Of a stretch of 64,000 bases of DNA, positions 1-8,454 are shown in pieces. The notes beneath the pieces are model-generated. The model searched no databases. It was not told where the DNA came from and saw nothing but the letters and a program-made list of their open reading frames with translations. Origin of the DNA: CALLPQ01 sp038531745 (GTDB lineage: Bacteria; Pseudomonadota; Alphaproteobacteria; Caulobacterales; Parvularculaceae); NCBI GenBank assembly GCA_038531745.1, contig JBCBBJ010000015.1, positions 1 to 64,000 on the forward strand, read 5' to 3'. The position numbers and the translations under genes are program-made. The stretch's first letter is position 1; the number at the start of each line of letters is the position of its first letter.

Positions 1-309
1 CTTTAAGGTTCGCCCGGTATCCGGATCGGCCACGAGGAATTAATCACAATCTGTATAGATCACATAATCATAGATCGCCAAAAGCGATTCGTGAAAACTG
101 CTGATGAGCTTTACCCGGTCGGCATTGCTAAAGGTCTCACGAAAAAGCTTGATCCGGTTCTCGTCGCGCAAATTATCCGTACTGCCATCGTTGGATCCAT
201 GGTCAAGAATGAACAGGTTTTCGGATCCGAAGATACCGCCGTAGTAACGCCGCCATATCGGAAGCATACGCTTCTCATTATAGACCACGGTGATGACAGC
301 GACTTTCAT
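1..309 (-). pseudogene. GT2-like glycosyltransferase, N-terminal part, interrupted by a nonsense codon
   Basis: The first 89 residues from the ATG at 309 look like the start of a family 2 glycosyltransferase of the Glyco_tranf_2_4 type: AVITVVYNEKRMLPIW, then LDHGSNDGS, then IYTDCD. At 40-42 a TAA stop follows IYTDCD. The same frame continues with FLVADPDTGRTLK to the window edge, exactly where members of this family read DCDEFLV or DADEFLV. One base change (GAA to TAA) explains the break. AGCAGG lies 5 bases before the ATG at 309; an upstream GTG at 315 is less well placed. It is last in a run with the small membrane protein and the GDPD gene. The frame and motif are visible directly; the cause (true nonsense mutation or sequencing error) is not. 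Confidence 0.75.
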
Positions 310-523
310 GTTCACCTGCTTCGTACATCAGGGCGGATAACGTGTAATCCAGAAAGTCCGGAGATACGGAGCCGTCCCCGGTAACCACAACATCCACTTT
401 CGCCAGAGAGCCGAAAAGAAGCGCGCCAAACACAAGCCCGCCTACGCCAAGCGCTATCGAACGATACTTGTTCAACTCCGAGCCTGGAAACGGGCTGTCT
501 GCGTTTGAACCAACCTTCAACAC
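278..523 (-). CDS. small predicted membrane protein, unknown function
   Basis: A GTG-started frame of 81 residues begins 10 bases after the GDPD stop and overlaps the glycosyltransferase start by about 30 bases, which suggests translational coupling. It holds one hydrophobic stretch (about residues 22-42, SIALGVGGLVFGALLFGSLA) and then a short polar tail. No family is recognised. The upstream AAGACGAAG is a weak ribosome site. It could be a genuine small membrane protein of the operon or a chance frame. The tight spacing and the membrane segment are the only support. Confidence 0.45.
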   Translation of the reverse strand: MLKVGSNADSPFPGSELNKYRSIALGVGGLVFGALLFGSLAKVDVVVTGDGSVSPDFLDYTLSALMYEAGEHESRCHHRGL

Positions 524-532
524 GACTTCGTC

Positions 533-1555
533 TTACCCTTCTTTCTGCGAAGTTGCGTCCTTTGTTCGAACGCGCCCGCTTTTAGCGGCCTCTTCTGCGC
601 GCTGCGCTCTCAAAGGCCCTATGATTTCAATTTTGTTCGTCATCACCGCGCCCCTAAAGGAGAGCGGAACACGGGCAAATCCTTCCGGCGTATCAACGCC
701 TTGCGTATTCGCGGAAAGCGGTCCGACCATCATTACGAAATAATCGCGATCGCCGAAGCGGTTGGAAAATCGTTTGGGCCAACCCCATAATAATGGAGCG
801 AGATTTTGGGGGAAGGCGACGCCGTAGGCGCATTCAGACGGCACGAACCCCGTCCATCCTCGTAACAGATACGACTGAAGGCACGCCTTCACTGTTTTGC
901 GCGAACTCGCGCGAATTTGTGAGGAAAGCGCATTGAATTCTCCAGCGAAGGACGGCCCTGATACGATTGCCAGAACCTGTCCGGAAAGGGCGTGATCGTT
1001 CAAGTAACCCAGAAGGGGTTCGGCGTCGCGGGACTTGTTTCCCTTAACGTTGATCACAAAACGCCCTTCGGGAAATTCAGAGAACACTTCGCGCAGCAAT
1101 GGCATTGCGCCGACCCCTTTTCCCCGAAGCGGCCATGTGGCGCCGCCGTCGGCGGTGTACCCATATCCCACGTCCAGCGTTTTCAGATAAGCGCTGGTGA
1201 GCTCGCGCGTTACGCCCTCGCCTTCCGTGCGGCAATCGACGGTCCAGTCGTGAAAAACCACGAATTCTCCGTCGACAGTAGCATGCACGTCGACTTCAAC
1301 CGCGTCTGCGCCGTAATCGAAAGCGGCCTTCATGCTTTCGGTCGTATTTTCGATAAAATGGTGGGAAGGAGGATCAATAATAGCAGCCGTACAGGTGTTG
1401 GCGTCTACTTCTTTTGAATCGAAGGTCTGATGCACACCGCGATGCGATACGATCTGAAGCGCGCCCTCGGAAGCTCCTGCATTCCAGGACGCGTTCATTA
1501 AATAGATCGCTGCGACCGGCGTTAGAAAAAAAGCGGCCCCAAGGCGTTTCTTCAT
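533..1555 (-). CDS. glycerophosphodiester phosphodiesterase family protein (GDPD), membrane-anchored or exported
   Basis: The product has 340 residues from the ATG at 1555, which has GGAG 8 bases upstream; a longer frame to 1654 lacks such a site. An N-terminal hydrophobic segment (about residues 6-24) acts as signal peptide or anchor. The GDPD barrel follows with HRG at 38-40, ENT at 69-71, EVD at 88-90 and FHDWTVD with H102. These are the usual acid/base and metal residues for hydrolysis of glycerophosphodiesters to glycerol-3-phosphate and an alcohol. The substrate may instead be another phosphodiester or a lipid head group, since the family is broad. The neighbours (small membrane protein, glycosyltransferase) hint at envelope lipid or polymer metabolism. 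Confidence 0.82.
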   Translation of the reverse strand: MKKRLGAAFFLTPVAAIYLMNASWNAGASEGALQIVSHRGVHQTFDSKEVDANTCTAAIIDPPSHHFIENTTESMKAAFDYGADAVEVDVHATVDGEFVVFHDWTVDCRTEGEGVTRELTSAYLKTLDVGYGYTADGGATWPLRGKGVGAMPLLREVFSEFPEGRFVINVKGNKSRDAEPLLGYLNDHALSGQVLAIVSGPSFAGEFNALSSQIRASSRKTVKACLQSYLLRGWTGFVPSECAYGVAFPQNLAPLLWGWPKRFSNRFGDRDYFVMMVGPLSANTQGVDTPEGFARVPLSFRGAVMTNKIEIIGPLRAQRAEEAAKSGRVRTKDATSQKEG

Positions 1556-1750
1556 TGATCGGCTCCATCCCTTAGGTTTTCCGTATTGAAAGATGCCCAG
1601 GCGCTTTCCTCGCCCGAGAGTGGTACCCGACTGATAGGTCGGTCCTAATCCCAAACAGTATCGTTGTGACCGCGGTTGTCAAAATATTGGAATGCGCCCA
1701 CCCTTTTCATATCCGGCAGATCAGCTGTGGCCCGATCATGCATCCTTCAA

Positions 1751-2290
1751 TTAGACAAAGCTCTCCACGATCGGCTCACCCGGGCAGCCGCTGTCGAGGT
1801 CGATGGCCGTGAGCACAGCGGTCTCCAGGCGTTCTTGCGGTGTAAAGCCTTTGAGCTTCAGGGCCATGTCGGCGCCGAGGGCATACTCCATGCCGGAGCC
1901 CCGGGCCCACAGGGCACCGGTGGGAATTTTGCTGGTGGAAAGGCGCGTATCCACGTCGTAAAACGCGCCTTGATTATGAACTAATAATCCCGACACGTCA
2001 TAATCCTTCGCATTCCCCTCCATCTCGCCCATGTCATATTTGGCAAAGGCGGCGCGCAGGAAGGCGATGACCTGATTGACGTCTTCGGTTTGGTTAGGGA
2101 ATTTGGCACGCTCTGCAGCAACCGCATTTACTGCGATGCCCGCGCCGGACAGGGCAAGCGCCCAGTTCGCAAAGCGCATCCATTTCGTCTGATGCTCCGG
2201 CAATATCGTCTCGCCTACAAGACTTCCGGAATTGCAGCCAAGCCAGAATTTTCGGTTGTCGTCATCATAAAGGGCGCAAACAATGGTCAT
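1751..2290 (-). CDS. proteasome/HslV-like Ntn-hydrolase family protein
   Basis: The frame from the ATG at 2290 gives 179 residues starting MTIVCALYDDDNRKFWLG. After Met removal this would expose Thr1, as in HslV and proteasome beta subunits, whose maturation leaves an N-terminal Thr nucleophile. A Lys (about residue 35, in HQTKWMRF) sits near the position of proteasome Lys33, and FANWALALSGAG fits the following strand. The motif that normally holds Asp17 reads GCNSGS here, so catalytic competence is uncertain. A longer frame to 2419 would bury the Thr and is rejected. No ATPase partner (HslU) is nearby. The family assignment is from pattern only. It could be a peptidase or a related amidohydrolase. 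Confidence 0.55.
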   Translation of the reverse strand: MTIVCALYDDDNRKFWLGCNSGSLVGETILPEHQTKWMRFANWALALSGAGIAVNAVAAERAKFPNQTEDVNQVIAFLRAAFAKYDMGEMEGNAKDYDVSGLLVHNQGAFYDVDTRLSTSKIPTGALWARGSGMEYALGADMALKLKGFTPQERLETAVLTAIDLDSGCPGEPIVESFV

Positions 2291-2497
2291 GGTTGGGGGG
2301 CTCCATTTTTTTCGGTGCGGGCGCGGCGTTATGGGGTGCGGGAATAGCACACAGGCATTAACCTTTTCTGTGTGCGAGGACGCGAATGGTGCTGTTGGCC
2401 CCGGCTTTCGAAATCCCACAAAAAGGTGAGGTGACAGGTAAAGACGGTATCATTTACACTTCTCAGGTAAAAATACGTCACCATCGGGAGAGAGAGA

Positions 2498-4306
2498 ATG
2501 ACAAAGAAAACACCAAGTCCTGGACGTCAGGGCCCATCAAACAATCGTCGCGATGTGCTGAAATATGGCGCGTCGCTCGCGGTACTGGCGGGGGTCAGTG
2601 CAGCGGGAACGGCGTCGGCGCGCACGCCAGCGATCCCGGTTTTCCGGCGCTGGAAGCTGCCGAAATTTATCTTCAATACGCCGGAAACCTGGCTTGGCCA
2701 TCAGGAAACGCTTTATTCGGGTGTGCGTTGGCATCTGGATGTGCCGGCGCAGTATACGGAGCAGTTTAATCCGCCGTCTCGGGTTGTCTTTCCCGGCGCG
2801 GCCCGGGTAAACGCCCCGGCGGGCGGCAATGCCGCTGTCAGCCTTGAGGGGTTTGTGGGGGCGTGGGCCACGGACGTGGAATTGGCCACGCAGCGGGCGC
2901 CGAAAATGTATGGCTTTGATTTTTCGCGGTGTACCGAAACATTTGTCGACACCAATGATGGGAACAAGATCAAAACAATCCTCGAAGCACCCATGAGCTT
3001 TCGCAATGACACCTCAAAATTCATTGCGGGTGAGCGGGCAATGATGAAAGATCTGATCCTCTCCACGCTCCATAGCGGCGGCGAGGTATCGATCTCTTAT
3101 CATATGCTGAACCCGTTTTTTGGTGTGCAATCATCGGTAACAACGCCCGGTGATCTTGGCGCACTGTTCAGTTTTGCCTCCGAAGCACCAACACTTGACG
3201 ATCAGGGTAATTTTGTCTGGCAAAATCAGGTGGTGCGCGATTATGTGGGTGTACGGTACAAATATTTTGGCCAGATGCTGAATGAAATTCTTGACCACCC
3301 GTCCTTGCCAGCGAGCAAAGATATCTATATCCGTCCGTTCCATGAGCCTAATGTAAAATTCTTCTGGTGGGGGGAGGCGCAAAACCAATCCAGTCTCACT
3401 TCTCAGTATTTATGGAATTATCACAACCTCTTCTGCTACGCGTTTGACAAGATCGTGGAAGGGTTGAGCGGCAACGTGCAACAGAAAATTGATCGGCTAA
3501 AGTTTGTGTTTTCGATCAACACGCAATCTGGCCTGCAAAGCGCACTGGATGATTATGTGCCGTCAAACCCGCCGTCGGGCAGCTTGGCGGAAACATTTAC
3601 CAATGGGGTCAGCGTCCTGGGGCTTGACTATTATCAGGATGGCGGACCTAACAATAATACGCTGTCTACGGAATATAGCGTCCTGAAGAATAAAGCTACG
3701 GCCATGGGATATGACCACGCCCTGACAGAGGTTGGCTTGCGCACATCGGGTGGCGCCGGCAAGCTTTACGGAAACACAAGTTCGAATTCGAGCCCGTGGC
3801 CCGCCTCGTCGCGCACCTTTTTCAATAATACGCTGAGGCCTGTGGTGACGACCCACGATCCAAAATGGGTGATGTTCTGGGCCAACCGTTTAGGCAATTC
3901 CGCGCTATCGGCATTTACGCCCACGCAAAGCAATAGCACCGCGCCCAATCACTCTGACCTTTATTATGGGGATGCAGCGGCATCTGGCGGTACCGATTGT
4001 ATTGATGTGTTGACCCTTGATCAGGCGGAGATTTATACGCCGCTGTCCCCGCCTACGCCATTTTCTCTGACAACCTATGGGGTGGGGGCAACCGCGCCGT
4101 CAACAATGACAATACCGGGTGGAATAGATGCCCTTCAATATATTCCGGGGGCGGTCAATCGTCAGCCGTTCAATACTGGCGCCCTATCCTGTACGCCGTT
4201 GATGCCCTTGGGTATGACCGGCGATGGTGCCATTCATAATGATGCGATTGACGATTTTAACGATATGATGACCAGTGGCAACGGTCAGACCTTTATTACG
4301 TTATAG
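2498..4306 (+). CDS. Tat-exported glycoside hydrolase family 26 (beta-mannanase type)
   Basis: This 602-residue protein starts at an ATG preceded by GGGAGAGAGAG. A Tat signal is clear: NRRDVLK at 16-22, a hydrophobic h-region, and cleavage near ASA about residue 41. The GH26 hallmarks are RPFHEPN at 279-285, with E283 as acid/base, followed by FFWWG. ALTEVG lies at 408-413, with E411 as nucleophile. GH26 enzymes cleave beta-1,4-mannan or related beta-1,3/1,4-glycans with retention. The C-terminal 150 residues have no recognised domain. It is monocistronic, with a terminator right after the stop and a divergent gene upstream. The substrate is not provable from sequence; mannan or another marine hemicellulose is most likely. 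Confidence 0.85.
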   Translation: MTKKTPSPGRQGPSNNRRDVLKYGASLAVLAGVSAAGTASARTPAIPVFRRWKLPKFIFNTPETWLGHQETLYSGVRWHLDVPAQYTEQFNPPSRVVFPGAARVNAPAGGNAAVSLEGFVGAWATDVELATQRAPKMYGFDFSRCTETFVDTNDGNKIKTILEAPMSFRNDTSKFIAGERAMMKDLILSTLHSGGEVSISYHMLNPFFGVQSSVTTPGDLGALFSFASEAPTLDDQGNFVWQNQVVRDYVGVRYKYFGQMLNEILDHPSLPASKDIYIRPFHEPNVKFFWWGEAQNQSSLTSQYLWNYHNLFCYAFDKIVEGLSGNVQQKIDRLKFVFSINTQSGLQSALDDYVPSNPPSGSLAETFTNGVSVLGLDYYQDGGPNNNTLSTEYSVLKNKATAMGYDHALTEVGLRTSGGAGKLYGNTSSNSSPWPASSRTFFNNTLRPVVTTHDPKWVMFWANRLGNSALSAFTPTQSNSTAPNHSDLYYGDAAASGGTDCIDVLTLDQAEIYTPLSPPTPFSLTTYGVGATAPSTMTIPGGIDALQYIPGAVNRQPFNTGALSCTPLMPLGMTGDGAIHNDAIDDFNDMMTSGNGQTFITL

Positions 4307-4334
4307 GTCGTATACGGTCCGTTACCTTTTCAAG

Positions 4335-4364
4335 AAACCGGCGCGGACATCTGCGCCGGTTTTT
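4335..4364 (+). terminator. rho-independent terminator after GH26 gene
   Basis: A 10-bp stem (AAACCGGCGC / GCGCCGGTTT) with an 8-base loop is followed by TTTT, 28 bases after the GH26 stop codon. Confidence 0.9.
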
Positions 4365-4504
4365 ATGTGGCATGCTCGCATCAATGCACTGGCTTAGAGC
4401 CCAACCAAAAAGTCTATTTTCGTCATCTGCAAATGCGTTTTTCTGCGCTTCCGGTTCTCAAAAAACACGTTTTCAACAGACGAAACCGATGTTCAATTAA
4501 ACCC

Positions 4505-6628
4505 TTAAACAAGGTCGACGTCGGTGATCACTTCAACCAACGCGGGGCCGGGATGGGCGATCGCGTCTTCCAAGGCACTGGTCAAGTCCCGACTGTCCGT
4601 AACCTGCACGCCATGGCCGCCGCAGGACCGGGCAAAATCGGCAAAGTCCGGATTGGTCAACCCGGTTTGCCAGACGGGCCACTCGCCGGTGCGTTGTTCC
4701 TTTGAAATTTTACCAAGCTCGCCATTGTTCATAAGGATATGGGTGATATCCATGCCGTACTGAACGGCAGTAGTAAATTCCATCGCATACTGAGCAAATC
4801 CGCCGTCACCAGAAACGGAAATCACCTTTCGCCCCGCCCATTGTGCCCAGTCTTGGGTCGCGGCCCACGCCCCCATGGCCGCGGGAAAGGCAAAGCCAAT
4901 GGAGCCGAGATAGCCAGACATCAAAATACGTTGGCCCGTTGGCTCAAAATAGCGCCCGAAGGAATAAGCATTGTTGCCCACGTCAACGGGGATGATAGCA
5001 TCGTCCGGCACACTATCGGTCATCGCAGCGAATAGTCTGGCGGCGCTAATGCCCTGACCATGGTCATCGGCAAGGCGGCTTTGTTTTTCGCGGTGCCAGA
5101 TTGCCCAGCGCTCAACTATCTCAGTACGCTGATTAACACCGTGCGTGCCACCCAAACCTTGCGCTGTCAATTGCGCCGCGATCATGGGCAGTGTTTCGCC
5201 AATCTCTCCCCAGACGGGAAGGTCCACAGGGTGCCCCTTGCCAAGGTGCATGCGATCAAAGTCGATTTGGATAATCGGTTTAGACGGTTCAATCCCCGAG
5301 TGGTGCGAAAAGGAAGCGCCAATGGCAAGGACGAGATCGCACTCATTCATAAACCAGGACGCAATGGGCGTGCCCGACCGGCCGAGAACGCCGCCCGCAA
5401 GGGGATGGTTATCGGGTATTTGCCCCTTTGCTTTGAAGGTTGTGACGATTGGCGCGTTCAATTGCTCCGCGAGCGCAATCACGGCGTCCATATTTTCGCG
5501 GGCGCCGTAGCCCACCACAATCATTGGCCGGTGGGCAGCATGGATGCGCGTGGCAGCGTCTTCAATTATAGCGCGGGGCGGGGCCATGGACGTACCGGTT
5601 ATCCGCCCGACTGGTCCGCCGGGTTTCTTTTCGGGTGCGGGCAACGTCTGCACATCATCGGGAAAGATCAGTACAGAAACATCGCGTTCCACAAGAGCTG
5701 TTTTCATGGCGAGGCTGGCAACTTCGCCGTAGTTTGATCCATTCAGCACGAGTTGATTGAACGCCGCGACTGGTTTGAATGCTGCATGCAGATCAATGTC
5801 CTGAAAGGCAAAGGGCGAAAAGACTTGCACTTGGACCTGCCCCGGCAGGGCGAGGATAGGCGCGCGGTCAACTTTCGCATCCCACAACCCCGTCATCATG
5901 TTTGTTGCGCCGGGCCCGGCAATGGACAAACACGCCGCCGGTTTACCCGTCAGCTTGCCATAACCGGAACAAGCAAATGATGCCGCCCCCTCATGGCGGA
6001 TACCGATATACCGCAAGTGCCCGGCCTCCTCCTGTCGGCGCAACGCGTCGGCAAGGCCCAAATTGGAATGGCCAACCATACCAAAAACAGATTTTAGGTC
6101 CCAATTGACCAATGTCTGCGCAATAATGTCGGTCGCCGTCGTCTCGTGGGGCTTTTGTGGTTCAACGCCCACATAGATGCCGTCATCCGCCACGCGCACG
6201 GGATAAAGCGTTTGACCTGTATCTTCGTGCCCCCCCGGCGGTTTGCCGGTGAGGGGATCAAAATCCCACCCATGCCAAGGGCAGCGCAGCCAGCATTGAT
6301 CACCTTCCCCTTTTTCAATTGATCCCTCGCCAAGCGGGCCGCCCTGGTGTGGGCAACGATTATTCATTGCCGTATACTGATTATTGAAATGCACAAGCGC
6401 CAGGGTCTTGATCCCAGCCGTTACGGTGGTCACCCGGCCTTCGGGAAGGCCTCCCGGTTCGGCCACCTTATACCATTCCAATGCTGTTTCCGCGGGCTTG
6501 TCTTCTGCGGAACGGGGTGTGTGTATAGATGGCGATGTCATGGTTTTGTTATGGCCTGGTATCTTGGCGGTGTCGCGGGATTGTTTTGTTTCATCAAAAC
6601 CGAAAAGAAGGCGACTGAATAATGACAT
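4505..6628 (-). CDS. Rieske [2Fe-2S]-ThDP-dependent enzyme fusion (pyruvate oxidase/acetolactate synthase superfamily)
   Basis: The product has 707 residues from the ATG at 6628, which has AGGA 6 bases upstream; a longer frame to 6766 lacks one. Residues about 48-155 form a Rieske domain with CPHQGGPLGEG (C92, H94) and CPWHGW (C116, H119). From about 165 a complete ThDP enzyme follows. RHEGAASF supplies the cofactor-activating Glu (E213), and the ThDP/Mg motif runs from GDGG at 607 to NN at 634-635. This superfamily decarboxylates 2-oxoacids such as pyruvate; the fused iron-sulphur domain suggests electrons leave through the cluster. It is transcribed divergently from a membrane operon that also carries a Rieske domain with the same GPLGEG motif, so functional linkage is likely. 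The substrate is unknown. No signal peptide is seen, so it is cytoplasmic. Confidence 0.85.
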   Translation of the reverse strand: MSLFSRLLFGFDETKQSRDTAKIPGHNKTMTSPSIHTPRSAEDKPAETALEWYKVAEPGGLPEGRVTTVTAGIKTLALVHFNNQYTAMNNRCPHQGGPLGEGSIEKGEGDQCWLRCPWHGWDFDPLTGKPPGGHEDTGQTLYPVRVADDGIYVGVEPQKPHETTATDIIAQTLVNWDLKSVFGMVGHSNLGLADALRRQEEAGHLRYIGIRHEGAASFACSGYGKLTGKPAACLSIAGPGATNMMTGLWDAKVDRAPILALPGQVQVQVFSPFAFQDIDLHAAFKPVAAFNQLVLNGSNYGEVASLAMKTALVERDVSVLIFPDDVQTLPAPEKKPGGPVGRITGTSMAPPRAIIEDAATRIHAAHRPMIVVGYGARENMDAVIALAEQLNAPIVTTFKAKGQIPDNHPLAGGVLGRSGTPIASWFMNECDLVLAIGASFSHHSGIEPSKPIIQIDFDRMHLGKGHPVDLPVWGEIGETLPMIAAQLTAQGLGGTHGVNQRTEIVERWAIWHREKQSRLADDHGQGISAARLFAAMTDSVPDDAIIPVDVGNNAYSFGRYFEPTGQRILMSGYLGSIGFAFPAAMGAWAATQDWAQWAGRKVISVSGDGGFAQYAMEFTTAVQYGMDITHILMNNGELGKISKEQRTGEWPVWQTGLTNPDFADFARSCGGHGVQVTDSRDLTSALEDAIAHPGPALVEVITDVDLV

Positions 6629-6909
6629 CGAACATCCTTTATTTTCACGGGCTCCGCTCGGGCGCCTCGTGCGTTCGTGCATGCGGATGGGCCGAGGCCA
6701 GTGCCGCCTTGGGAGTATAAATGTATATAGACATCGAAAAAACGTGCAGAATAGCGGTGCGTACACCTACCCTGCTCCCATTATAGGGCATCAGCGGGGC
6801 AGGGACGCAATGGCCTTTGCTGAGTGCAAGAATTTGCAATATTGGGTTGCGTCGAAACCATGCTAAGCTTTTCGAACGCAGGCAGGGTCAATCACAGGAG
6901 CACGCCTCG

Positions 6910-7155
6910 ATGGACATTGAAACGGCGGAATTAATCCTCCTAGGCGGATTGATTTATGGGGCAATCGGATTTGTTGTCGCCCTGTTGGCGGTTATTGTTG
7001 TGTTGCCCCGTCTCGACGCGGCGGCAACGCGGTCGGGTATTTTGTTCCGTCTGCTTATGATCCCAGGCCTGTTGCTTTTATGGCCGGTGATGCTTGTGCG
7101 GTTCGGGTCAGGAAGAAAAATTAATCAGCCAATTGAGGGGGCGCAACACCAATGA
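6910..7155 (+). CDS. small two-helix membrane protein of redox cluster
   Basis: An 81-residue protein starts at an ATG with AGGAG 9 bases upstream. Two transmembrane helices are evident (about 8-32 and 44-64, the second containing LLMIPGLLLLWPVMLVR). It is first in a four-gene operon; its stop overlaps the next ATG as ATGA. No named family is recognised. Position suggests it helps assemble or anchor the ferric-reductase/Rieske protein downstream. Confidence 0.7.
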   Translation: MDIETAELILLGGLIYGAIGFVVALLAVIVVLPRLDAAATRSGILFRLLMIPGLLLLWPVMLVRFGSGRKINQPIEGAQHQ

Positions 7156-7358
7156 TCCGATCACATCGGCGTGCACATTTTTTGCTGTGGCTCTTTTTGG
7201 GGGTTGGGATCGCCGGATCGGCAACTTTTTTCTGGCTGCGACAGCCCGCCGACGTAACGGCACCCCTACCGGGACCATTAACATCTGTTTACGGATCAAA
7301 GGTTTCTAACCCGGTTGCTTTGGCGAAAAACGCTATATTGCCGGAGCGGCGAGGGTAG
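7152..7358 (+). CDS. small single-helix membrane protein of redox cluster
   Basis: A 68-residue protein with one N-terminal transmembrane helix (about residues 10-28) after basic residues (RSHRRAH), and a polar, proline-containing tail that would face the periplasm. Its ATG overlaps the preceding stop, and the next gene starts one base after its stop, so it is firmly inside the operon. No known domain is recognised; a structural or assembly role is only inferred from context. Confidence 0.65.
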   Translation: MIRSHRRAHFLLWLFLGVGIAGSATFFWLRQPADVTAPLPGPLTSVYGSKVSNPVALAKNAILPERRG

Positions 7359-7359
7359 T

Positions 7360-8454
7360 ATGGGTCATCGCTATCAATCGGTTCAATGGAATGGCAACAA
7401 GATCATTTATGATCTTTATGTGTTTGCCGCGTTGGCGGTTTTCCTTGGTGTATTTGTCGTCGTTGGCAGTCAGGCTCATCCCTCTGGCAATGTGGCTGAC
7501 CCGATTGTGTTGGTGATCCGTGGTTTAGGTGTCAGTGCGTTCAGCCTCCTGACGATTATTCTCATGATTGGTCCTTTGGCGCGTCTGACCCCGCGATTTC
7601 TGCCGCTATTGTATAACCGGCGTCATCTGGGCGTCATAACCTTTCTGGTGGCGAGCGCCCATTTCGGTTTGGCCACCTTGTGGTACCATGGCGGCGGGCC
7701 GTTAAATCCGTTGGTGTCGCTGTTTGTCAGTAACCATCTGGGCGATCAGATACCGGGTTTACCGTTTGAGCTTTTTGGCCTTGGCGCCTTTATCGTTCTC
7801 GCCTTGATGGCGGCCACCAGTCACGATTTCTGGTTGAACAATCTTTCCGCCCCCGTGTGGAAGGGTCTGCATATGCTTGTTTATCCTGCGTACGGATTAC
7901 TTGTCCTGCATATTGTACTCGGTGCATTGATGACCGAAAAGGCGGTACTTTATCCAATCCTCACCGCTGCTGCGTTCGGGGTCGTGACCATATTACATGT
8001 GGTGACGGGCGCGCGGGAATGGCGCCGGGACAACCGTTTGAAAAAACATGATCAGGACGACTGGATGATCGTTGGGGCGCCCGAGGATATTGCCGATAAT
8101 CGGGCAATCATTGTGCCATTGGCGCGCGGTGACCGGGTTGCGGTGTTCAAATATGATGGCAAAATTTCCGCCGTACAAAATGCTTGCCGCCATCAAAATG
8201 GACCCCTCGGGGAAGGGCGGGTCATTGACGGGTGCATCACCTGTCCGTGGCATGGCTGGCAATATCGCCCCCATGACGGGATCTCGCCGCCGCCTTTTAC
8301 CGAGAAAATCGCCACTTATGATGTGCGCTACGAAAATGGGATGATCCTGCTCAAAACAACCCCGAACCCGCCAGGCACACCCTCACCACCGGCATATCTT
8401 GACGGTCATCCGCCAGCGGATGGTTCTGCCACCATGGTGGAGGCAAGCGCATGA
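7360..8454 (+). CDS. ferric-reductase-like transmembrane domain fused to Rieske [2Fe-2S] domain
   Basis: The product has 364 residues; the ATG at 7360 follows GAGG. Residues about 18-215 hold six or so transmembrane helices of the ferric reductase/MsrQ-like heme b type, with candidate heme-ligand His at 89, 101, 171 and 184. Residues about 235-335 form a Rieske domain with CRHQNGPLGEG (C276, H278) and CPWHGW (C295, H298). The architecture implies transmembrane electron transfer between a Rieske cluster and membrane heme. The Rieske domain follows a basic loop (WRRDNRLKK), placing it most likely in the cytoplasm by the positive-inside rule. It overlaps the next gene by ATGA. Donor and acceptor are unknown; the divergent Rieske-ThDP enzyme is an obvious candidate donor. 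Confidence 0.82.
   Translation: MGHRYQSVQWNGNKIIYDLYVFAALAVFLGVFVVVGSQAHPSGNVADPIVLVIRGLGVSAFSLLTIILMIGPLARLTPRFLPLLYNRRHLGVITFLVASAHFGLATLWYHGGGPLNPLVSLFVSNHLGDQIPGLPFELFGLGAFIVLALMAATSHDFWLNNLSAPVWKGLHMLVYPAYGLLVLHIVLGALMTEKAVLYPILTAAAFGVVTILHVVTGAREWRRDNRLKKHDQDDWMIVGAPEDIADNRAIIVPLARGDRVAVFKYDGKISAVQNACRHQNGPLGEGRVIDGCITCPWHGWQYRPHDGISPPPFTEKIATYDVRYENGMILLKTTPNPPGTPSPPAYLDGHPPADGSATMVEASA

Noticed and set aside
6629..6766. N-terminal extension of the Rieske-ThDP protein
   Set aside because: The ATG at 6628 has a good ribosome site and the extension has no conserved features.
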